Shown here: one piece after another, positions 56,493 to 64,000 of the stretch
Numbering within the stretch: the first letter of the stretch is position 1
Layout of the letters: every line of letters starts with the position of its first letter
Source: Phytophthora hibernalis
Taxonomy: Eukaryota > Oomycota > Peronosporomycetes > Peronosporales > Peronosporaceae
DNA: 64,000 nt
NCBI GenBank assembly: GCA_012656075.1
Contig: JAAKBF010000260.1
Location: 62,001-126,000 of the forward strand
Reading direction: 5' to 3'
Made by a program: the position numbers and the translations under genes
The notes under the pieces: generated by a model
The model's database searches: none
What the model saw: the letters and a program-made list of their open reading frames with translations, nothing else
Told to the model about the DNA's origin: nothing

Positions 56493-58052
56493 TGCGGAAC
56501 GAACGACGGCCCGTTTGGTTGTGAGGGAGGGGGACGGAGTGCTTGGGCTCTCGGTTCTGACTCCCTGGCGTGGGCCAATCACAGGCTGCGGCCCAGAAAC
56601 GGCTGGAACCCGAACCCCAGAGCCAGCTCCCGCTTAAGTTTAGCAGTGATGGTGGCTATCATCATCAAGGTTTTTGACTGTGTGGTACGGGAAGGGCTGA
56701 TGCTTATGAGCTTGGGAGGGTCGACGCAACGCGAGGATATTATGGTGTTTTACAGTCGGATGTTGTCGTCGTGGTGCAGTGTACAGTGCGTGCGTTGAAA
56801 CAACAGGTGCTTGTCTACAGTGTACTCGACACTGTCGACTCGAGTCGACAGCACCGCACAGCGACAGCTCCACGGCACGGCGATCGGACGTGCGCAAATC
56901 CTTTGGTGCCGCCTGACGTGCTCGCGATGCGAACGAAAGTTGCCTTTGGTGAAATGAACGGGAGATGAACGACCGGTTTCTGCGCAGCAGTCGGCGCTCT
57001 GTGCTGGCGATCTTACGACGGTGGTCTCACGCCACGATAGACTTGCTTGGCTGCGGCCTTGACTCAAGGACGACGGGCTTGACTCAAGCCTTGAGGGCGA
57101 CGGCCTCACCCGCTGGAAAGGCCAAAGGCTCCAGTTCCATCAACGTAGAAGACCAGCGGCGGCGGATATGACTCGAGCTGGTGGCTACAGTACAGTACCT
57201 GAACGGACACCTTGGTGTCGGTGTTCACTGTGATCCGTCTGGTCAATGGGGATCTCTTCTTCCACCATCGAAACTAGCGTTAACACTTGCCAGCACTTGC
57301 TGGCTTCTGCATCTGAGTAAGACCAGTCAACTTGGACCGTCGATAATGGGACGCTTGCCCTGCATCAGTGGTACATGTATTCGCGGTGCGACATTATGTA
57401 GACTTTTGCTCGGGGCACGTTCAAAACTTTTGAATCAAAAGGCTTTCGTTGAACACGTTGAGCACCATTTCTCAATGGTACGATGCTGTTTGTTTCGCTG
57501 GTGCGAGCGCTGATTATGGGATGCCTATCTAGCAAGACTCTTGCTGGCACAACGAAACCGGGCGGTGCAAGTGGTGCAACTCAAAAGGTTTAGTTTCTTG
57601 ACCTTCGCGGTGCCTATTGTACGCAACTGAGCTTTGGATGGCAATCGATTCGAGGTGTCTGACTTGTTAGACAGTTTAGACCAGCCTGCCAGTTTATCAG
57701 TAGTTCACTCCAAGCAGACTTCCGTCATTATTAATAAGCACAAATGTATTCAATATATAAAACTAGCACCTACCTAGGTAGTCAATGCTAAAAGGCTTCC
57801 GGTTCCCCGTCGTCGCGATCATTATTTTTTTCTTTCAAGAACATTGAAATGGTGTGATAATGTATCGGCGCCCATACGAATATGACTGCAGCTTCAATTA
57901 GGGTTAATACATTTTGCCGGTATGCTTTCAATCTTCCGTTTTACTTACCGAAGTACTTTCGAACTGATGTACTGCCCGTACATGCAGAACGCGTTAGCTA
58001 TGTTTTCTAAGGAATACTTCGAAGTACCTCAAAAGGAAAGATGTCGCTCATC
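56493..58052. other. spacer, no gene seen
   Basis: Short frames on both strands have no recognisable features. The first part is GC-rich, the part after 57650 is AT-rich. This probably holds the glucan synthase promoter. Confidence 0.45.
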
Positions 58053-59011
58053 TCATTGAACCAAATCAATTTGTGGATCTATCAACTTTTTCTTGTAGAA
58101 TGCCTGGTAGCGCTCAAGTATTGGCGCGAACACATGCTGAGACCAATTGTTGTCGTTCAGATTGAGCACATTCTTCGCGACTTGACTCGGTGTCACTCCT
58201 TCCTTTGCCCATTTCATGAACAGTGCCGTCTCCAACTTCTTCGTCATGACCTTGGAACCGTGCATATACTGGGAAGCATGAAGTAATCTTACCACGCCTG
58301 CCATCGCCATGGTAGATTCTCAAAATGTCTGCAGCATCGTCGTTTCCTTTCCAGGGTTCAGTCGATTGAACTCGGACATGAAGTTCAGCCATGCTGTCAC
58401 GCCCCGGTCCCGAAGAGGGTAGGAATCTACGTCGTCAAGCTTTAGGATTCTGAAAACGTCGTCTGCAGACTTTTCAGTCTTCAGCCAGCCTGCGACCTGT
58501 TCAGCCTAGTTTCGTGGCCCGGCTCCTCGTAGGTTTAGATTTTTTCGCCGACACGAGCGTCTTAGCCACGGCTGCCTCTCCGTCATAACGATGAGAGAGT
58601 GCGTCAACCATCGACATTTGGTTGTTGGGGTTCTTCTTGTTGTACATGGAAATGTACTTAGCCAAAACGTCCATCTTCGGGTTCTTCAGCACGGAATCTA
58701 TTCTGTCGTAGATCTTCAAGAGTTCGAAGACCTGAGGCGCAGACTTTCTCGTAGTTAGCCACCAATTTAGCTGGGCGATCTCCTTAATCTTTGACGCCTT
58801 CGATTTAATCGCCCCAGCCACCCTGTCAAAACCAGAGACGCTGATCGCTCTTTCTTCACCATTTTCATCGTACGCGCTGTCAGCCCTCAGCAGCATCTTG
58901 GTGGGAAACTCGTTTTGGTTAGCTTCTAGCGCACGAACCACAGTTTGTTGACGCGGAGGCGAAATTGGCGCATGTGACAAGAACCAAAACCACGATCCGG
59001 TGAAGACGCAT
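58053..59011 (-). pseudogene. RxLR effector, family C copy 3, multiply broken
   Basis: The ATG at 59011 starts a signal peptide like those of the other family C copies (MRLHRIVVLVLVTCANFASA). About eleven bases after the signal peptide are missing relative to copy 2, which shifts the frame. The RxLR position reads MLLR, so the first arginine is lost; GEER remains. WY modules follow (WWLTTRKSAPQVFELLKI), then a two-base loss near 58506, and a stop replaces the TFSRMYGGD segment near 58320. The C-terminal frame runs past the usual YKKKLD end to 58053. It is a true pseudogene. Confidence 0.83.
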
Positions 59012-59051
59012 GGTGGGCTTGGACTTGGCGCTGTTCTTGGATGTGGATGAC

Positions 59052-59089
59052 TGATGCGAGGCGAATTACGAACTGAAATATAATACTGG
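59052..59089 (-). promoter_or_regulatory. core promoter of family C copy 3
   Basis: The minus strand carries AGTATTATATTTCAGTTCG then AATTCGCCTCGCATCAG. Twenty bases (59069-59088) are identical to 7923-7942, and the same element precedes copy 2. It fits the Inr/FPR pattern. Confidence 0.65.
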
Positions 59090-59907
59090 TGATGGGGAAA
59101 TTGCCAGCGCACAGCATAGAACTCCTTACCGGTTCTTGTATGCTGTTTATGTTGTGATAAAAATCGCGTCATCACGGAACGTCGCTATCACTACGTAAAT
59201 GATGAGTCTAGAGGATAAGTATCCTCTAGGCTCACACCTGAACAAACCAAACCACGAAGCGCTCACGAAATTGTCCATTTTACTTGAAGTAACATGTAAG
59301 ATCCAAGTTGTATGTAGTCACATCGAGGGCAAGCAAATAGCACTAGACTCTGAACATGAGAGGAAGCGCAACAAATGGCCAGATGCAAAATACATGGGGA
59401 GCAGAAATTTACAGGCTTAAAAATCATACGACGCTCTCGCAGCACGCTGAACGTGAACAAGAACAATATGAAACAATTTGTGTCGGTACAAATGTGCTTT
59501 CTGCGTGCTTCTACACTGAACTGCAAGATCATGGATCATAGTGACATCTCGAACTCCAACGAAGACCGACCACAGCCCAGCTTCATCCAGTACGGGTTCA
59601 AATTTCGGTCAAGGAGGTCTCCAAAAGAACATACATACTTCAGTTGACATACACACTATCAGTTGCCGTGTAGAAGCCGATGAGGCACTTGGGTGCCGTG
59701 CGGCGAAATCATCGTTTAGTTGGACGCTATGACCACCGATACAAGAAGAAATGGCTCAGAGCTCCTCTACTTTGCGGTCATTGTTCAGCTGTAAAGTCCT
59801 CCAGTAAGAAAACACCACCCCTACGTTCCTCCGGTCGTGGTTGCCATTCACTTGTACTGCAGTGTCTACTTAAGTCTCAAGTTTGCGTTGTACAAACTTA
59901 CTTCGCA
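59090..59907. other. spacer, no gene seen
   Basis: No supported gene; open frames upstream of 59908 are extensions of the START/FYVE frame without a signal or domain. Confidence 0.45.
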
Positions 59908-61645
59908 ATGGAGGAATCGTTTTCGAGCACGCAGGTCTCTCTGGGTAGTTCCAAGGTGACATTCCCGCTACCCAAAGGCTTCATCGCCGACATCCAGGTT
60001 TCTGAAGAGCAGACTCAAGAATTTCGCGAACTCGTTCATCGTCGGCTGGATGCAGCTCTATCCGACGAAAAATGCTGCAACGAAAGACTCGCCAACGGGT
60101 TACCACATCTGAATCCGACACACTGGAAGTCGACCCGTTCGTTCGACGGGTTGCAGCTTTACCGTCGTCGAGGAAGATCGACCGCTGAACTTGCAGCGGA
60201 GGAAGATTTCTCTCAATCCATTAGCGCCGTGGCCAGTCGACAACCTAGTGTCATTGCAATTGGGAGCATCTCGGGTACTACTGTACGGCTGACGGATGAA
60301 GAGACTCGGACTACGATGTCATTCCTACTACGGAAGACGAACGCTGCGATTCTTCACAATTTCGAGCTAGGTACAGCTGAAGATCCACTGAACTACTTTG
60401 GTCTCAAGTGGTTGTATGGTGCGAGGTCGATGGGGTTACCACGAGATATTTGCTGTTTGCAGGCGATGGGGGTTGAGATTGATGAGAGTGGCGAACGATA
60501 TGGGTATCTTGTGCTGCATTCGGTTGATCTGCCAGAGTGTCCTCCGTTTGACTTCAAGAAAACTCACGTTGTTCGAGGTAAAGTCTTTTCACGTGTATTT
60601 TTCACGAGACTACCCCGGGGTTTGTGGATGTGTTAGCACGTGGCATCTTCGACATGTCAAGCGAACGGAGACTCTTTCCTATGTCGAATATGACCATCCC
60701 GTTGATATTTATCGGAGGACTTCGGAGACTTGTCGATTGTGCGGAAACCAAGAAAGTCACATTGCTAGCTCGACGCACAGCTTCCAGAGTGAACCTGGGT
60801 GAGCCTCCTATTCATTTACCTCCACCCCCAAAGCAAGCTGTATGTGTTGTGTGCATCAAGCGCGATGGAAATGGAATATTTGATGCAACACACCTCCGTC
60901 GTTGCCGTATCTGTGGCATGCCCATTTGCTCAAAGTAAAGAAGCGAGTTTTTCTCGGATGGGATCGACCGTGGTCTGTTGTGCCCTGCTGCCCAATGTGC
61001 GTGTTGGAAGCCCAACGATTGACTAACCTCCACCCATCCGAGGCTGAATTTGCTGTCACGGCTGACTTTTTCATAAAGAGAGGCTCCAGCTCACCCCTGT
61101 CGCGATGAGTTCTTTCGGACTGTCGCTCGCTGAGCAAGTAGCGCGTTGCATAGATGCCAGTGACAAGAATGCTTCTTGTAGTGGCGTGGTGTCGAGTCCG
61201 AATGCTGAAAATGCCGTCAATGTTGCTGAAGTCGACGGTGCAAGCTTCTCCGATTCGAGTGACTTTGACGCAAGTCAAATTTACCCGAACTCAAGTTCAA
61301 ACGAGATCGAGAGCGACAACTCTAGCCACGAGGAAGCAAAAGGCAGCGGTGGAAGAAGACGAACAAATTCCATCCGCAGTGGGCGAATTATTCAAGAATG
61401 AAGGTGAGGTTGACTGCCGTTTGTTCACTAGGAACTACCTTCAAATTGATACATCACTTGCACAGACCCTCACTACAATTGCTGACTTCAGAAGCCAAGT
61501 ACCGATTCTCTCTGGCTTTGATGAGTTTCAAGAGCGACATTGTAGTGAAGGTGGTGAGGCGACGTCGAGGTGGAAGGAGATAGCTGCACGATTGCTGGAA
61601 TTACAGTCGACAGCAGACCAGATTTACGGAGATGTTGTAAGTTAG
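59908..61645 (+). pseudogene. START-like plus FYVE-like zinc-finger protein, frame broken four times
   Basis: The start at 59908 (MEESFSSTQVSLGSS) leads into a START-like lipid-binding domain typical of oomycetes: HWKSTRSFDGLQLYRRRGRS, EDPLNYFGLKWLYGARSMG, then FVDVLARGIFDMSS. A FYVE-variant zinc finger follows (CVVCIKRDG, RRCRICGMPIC, CCPMC), then a Ser-rich linker and a helical C-terminal end (TRNYLQIDTSLAQTLTTIAD) to the stop at 61645. Breaks: G run 60617-60620, a one-base loss near 60939, C run 61094-61097, and an extra A in 61338-61341. Three of the four are homopolymers, so an intact gene of about 580 residues is plausible. Proteins of this class probably bind phosphoinositides and lipids on membranes. 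Confidence 0.7.
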
Positions 61646-61721
61646 CTTGCAACACTGACAGTAACAACGTACTCGACAAGGACAAGGTGTTCATTACGAT
61701 ATCTGCTAACCTAACGAGCGA

Positions 61722-63047
61722 TCACGAGAGGATTGGGCACGGATCGCGAGCGTCTATCGCTAGACGCTTGGACTCGAGGATGCACACTTTGCAGCACATG
61801 GCATTTATCGGTCCTGTCGGGCCGAACAACTTCCGCTTGATGTTACATTTGCTGCACGCGCGCTCTCTGCAGATGCCGCATTTACGATGTGATGCACGAA
61901 CGAGCTTGGCCATAGCAGGCTTCTTACCACACACGTTGCAGGGCTCTCGACGAGCTTTGGGAACCTTCGTACTGCTATCGTTGGATGAAGTGGTCGACGA
62001 GGAAATGACTGAAGCTGATAGCAAGTCCATGACGGACTCCATCGTGTGATTCTGCGACTGCTCCAAATCCGCCTCCGCCTTGAGTTCTTCCTTGTCCTTG
62101 GCGTGTTTCGCGGCGTACTGAAGAGCGAGTTTCGTAAGGCGTTTTCCTTCGGCACTTTCCATTGAGACGGCCATCGAGAACATCATGGCACATGCTCCGG
62201 CGTTGTTGATGAAACCTGGCATGCCTCCACCCAAATCAAGTGAACCTCTAGCGAATACATCGACGACCTGGGAACCCGGTTCCTGGCGATAAATGCAGCA
62301 CATTGACATCTTGCCACGCACCACATCGCTATCTTCGGGCATTGGTGGGCACCCGGGATGGTCCGCAAACTTGGCAAGGAAGAATCCGTAGCGACGACCC
62401 CATGCATCAGTGTTGATACCCGTGGACTCGATGTTGAACCAGTCTCGGTTGTTCACTAGTCGTGCATCACCAAACGTTTGTGCGATGAACCACTTGAGCG
62501 TGGTTTGTCGAAACGGGTCTTCGTCCGATCCGCTTTCCAGTGTGTTTAATACGGCGCAGTCCATGTGACTGCTGTGCAAATAGGCTGCGGTGGCCGACAT
62601 TTCGGCACGGGTCTTGGAGTGCGTCCCGTACAGAATATCTTCCAGCTTGCCTTCCAGCGAGCCCACACACTTGACGTGCAGCGACTTGGACGGTTTGCCC
62701 GGTTCCGACGATTCCGTGCGTCCTCGTTGCTTGTAGACACTCAAGTCTTCATGCCGCCTGAGTAGTTTCCACTCTTTGGCGTTCGGGTCGGGACAACCGA
62801 GTTGTCGGAATTCCACTTCGTGGGCCAGAGTTAGTGACACGATGCTGTGTGCCAAGTGTTGGAATGCTTGAACTTCTCCGTCTTGCAAATTCAGTTTTGG
62901 AGCCGATCGCGAAACTTTCGGTACTTTCGACTCGAAGTGCTTTGGGTCTAGTTCCTCCGGTGCAGTTGAACGTCGTTCAACGGTTTTCGACTTGAAAGTC
63001 GTTGGTGCTCCATCGTCGGGAAGCGTTGTAGCGCGTCTTGCGTGCAT
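61722..63047 (-). CDS. START-like plus FYVE-like zinc-finger protein (intact)
   Basis: This is an uninterrupted 441-residue protein. Residues about 75-310 form a START-like domain: EWKLLRRHEDLSVYKQRGR, EGKLEDILYGTHSKTRAEM, GSDEDPFRQTTLKWFIAQTF and VVDVFARGSLDLGG. After a helical, Ser/Thr-rich linker the C-terminus (about 365-430) is a FYVE-like zinc finger with CNVCGKKP, RKCGICRERACSKC and MCCKVC, four CxxC-type pairs. There is no signal peptide, so it is probably a cytosolic membrane-associated lipid-binding protein. It faces the 59.9-61.6 kb homologue tail to tail (76 bp between stops) and is followed upstream by a third, partial copy, so this is a small local gene family. Confidence 0.88.
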   Translation of the reverse strand: MHARRATTLPDDGAPTTFKSKTVERRSTAPEELDPKHFESKVPKVSRSAPKLNLQDGEVQAFQHLAHSIVSLTLAHEVEFRQLGCPDPNAKEWKLLRRHEDLSVYKQRGRTESSEPGKPSKSLHVKCVGSLEGKLEDILYGTHSKTRAEMSATAAYLHSSHMDCAVLNTLESGSDEDPFRQTTLKWFIAQTFGDARLVNNRDWFNIESTGINTDAWGRRYGFFLAKFADHPGCPPMPEDSDVVRGKMSMCCIYRQEPGSQVVDVFARGSLDLGGGMPGFINNAGACAMMFSMAVSMESAEGKRLTKLALQYAAKHAKDKEELKAEADLEQSQNHTMESVMDLLSASVISSSTTSSNDSSTKVPKARREPCNVCGKKPAMAKLVRASHRKCGICRERACSKCNIKRKLFGPTGPINAMCCKVCILESKRLAIDARDPCPILS

Positions 63048-63063
63048 TGTGCGGGCAATAGTT

Positions 63064-63080
63064 CAAATTGAACAGTGAGG
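63064..63080 (-). promoter_or_regulatory. Inr/FPR core promoter of the START/FYVE gene
   Basis: The minus strand reads CCTCACTGTTCAATTTG, a very good match to the oomycete Inr/FPR consensus, 17 bp upstream of the ATG at 63047. Confidence 0.65.
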
Positions 63081-63662
63081 CTGGATGTGAAAATCTGCTC
63101 ACTCCAGCCAAGTTAGCCAGAGCCGGAGGCGCTAGTCGCCATTGCAAACTTTCAACGCCACCATCGGGACCGTCCATTACCTCGATGGTTGCGTCCACAT
63201 GACCGTCACATGTGGAAAGGATCTCTATGGTTTGCTTTACGACATCTTCGTATGCGGTATGCCAGCTGGAGCAAACATTCGGACGTGGCAGAGTCTCCGC
63301 TAACTTGACTTGAGGAGCGCAAGCTAGGGGCGTAACCACGCAAGTTTTGGCACCAATCTGCTGTTGTTTTCGGTGTCGACAAACGACTCGCTCACGACGC
63401 TGGAGCCACGTCTTCTAGGGCAATTGAAGCTCCAGCTGGGTATGTGGCACCTTTCACATTGACGACACAGAGATACCCCGCCCGCATGGAGCAGTCACAA
63501 GCTTGAGGTTGATTCGACGTCACTGACGGTGAAAAACTTTACTCTGGGTAGTTGACCAACGACATCACTGTAAAGCAAATGAGGATTGGTAACTTGCGAA
63601 TGGATTCAGCAAAGTAGGACATGACTTTATATCGAGTACAATAAACCTATGAATGACTACGT
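63081..63662. other. spacer, no firm gene
   Basis: A minus-strand frame at 63339-62977 overlaps the promoter and start of the START/FYVE gene and has no recognised domain. Nothing else is seen. Confidence 0.4.
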
Positions 63663-64000
63663 TCATGAGAGCATCGGGAACTGGTCGCGAGGATCGACTT
63701 TCAGCTGTTTGGATGCGAGGATGCAGACCTTACAGCAGACGATGGGTACCGGTTCCGAGCGTGCGTACAGATTCTGCTTGATACAGCACTTGGTGCACAC
63801 GCATTCGAAGCATACACCGCAATTGCGGTGTGTGGAGCGGACGAGCTTCGCCATCTTGGGTTTCTTGCCGCATACGCTGCAGGGCTTGACCGACGTCTTC
63901 GTCGATCGATCTTGTGTATGAGATGGCGGCATCGTAGAGAGAGACTTGGTTCCGCGGAAGTTGAACGACATGCCATATCGAGAGCCTGATAAAAGCAGCT
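63663..64000 (-). CDS. FYVE-like zinc-finger protein, 3' part, runs off the window
   Basis: The frame is open from the window end to the stop at 63663. The last 70 residues are a FYVE-like zinc finger nearly matching that of the 61722-63047 protein: CSVCGKKPKMAKLVRSTHRN, then CGVCFECVCTKC, then VCCKVCILASK. An ATG at 63971 exists, but the reading continues upstream, and the homologue suggests a START-like domain lies beyond the window. Confidence 0.75.
   Translation of the reverse strand, partial: LLLSGSRYGMSFNFRGTKSLSTMPPSHTQDRSTKTSVKPCSVCGKKPKMAKLVRSTHRNCGVCFECVCTKCCIKQNLYARSEPVPIVCCKVCILASKQLKVDPRDQFPMLS

Noticed and set aside
1..64000. CRISPR arrays, rRNA or canonical tRNA genes, bacterial operons
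   Set aside because: None seen; the gene types, introns and promoters are eukaryotic (oomycete).

Overview
The window reads as an accessory, repeat-rich piece of an oomycete genome, most likely Phytophthora or a close relative in the Peronosporales. The evidence is a set of RxLR-EER effectors built from WY modules, an NLP (necrosis-inducing NPP1-type) gene, START plus FYVE-like zinc-finger proteins, an oomycete ankyrin protein, a very large FKS-type glucan synthase joined to a sugar transporter, Crypton-like and Copia remnants, and core promoters that match the oomycete Inr/FPR element. No ordinary housekeeping gene block is visible apart from the glucan synthase and the START/FYVE trio.

Layout. 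0-4 kb: mostly non-coding, with a 31-bp minisatellite and an 86-bp dispersed repeat. 4.5-17.8 kb: effector block 1, with one intact RxLR gene (4705-5376), a signal-peptide-less WY pseudogene, a MITE-like element (8150-8858), an NLP gene, an ankyrin gene and three more RxLR/WY loci. 18.3-38.7 kb: transposon block, with an apparently intact intron-containing mariner-like element (DD39D), a JmjC gene fragment, a tandemly duplicated MULE remnant whose second copy was hit by a pogo-like element, a Copia element with both LTRs, a Tc1/IS630-like remnant and a Crypton-like tyrosine recombinase remnant. 39.5-43.5 kb: effector block 2, which partly duplicates block 1. 44.6-47.1 kb: an oomycete-specific unknown gene and a second Tc1/IS630-like element. 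48.5-49.5 kb: a divergent pair of small RxLR genes in inverted orientation. 49.7-56.4 kb: glucan synthase-MFS fusion. 58-59 kb: another RxLR paralogue. 59.9-64 kb: three START/FYVE-like genes.

Eleven RxLR/WY loci fall into at least four groups. Three paralogues (11.5-12.5, 42.6-43.5 and 58-59 kb) share their signal peptide, RxLR region, WY modules and core promoter. A two-gene block (14.6-17.8 kb) reappears, truncated, at 39.6-41.95 kb. This is the expected picture of a fast-evolving effector compartment created by duplication among transposons.

One caution affects most calls. In many otherwise well-preserved genes (effectors, NLP, glucan synthase, JmjC protein, START/FYVE protein) the reading-frame breaks sit in short homopolymer runs, and nearly all look like one- or two-base undercalls. 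Several genes labelled broken here may therefore be intact in the organism. A few lesions are clearly different (38-bp duplication, roughly 8-11-bp deletions, nonsense codons, lost N-termini) and look real. All comparisons were made by eye within this window; no database search was run.
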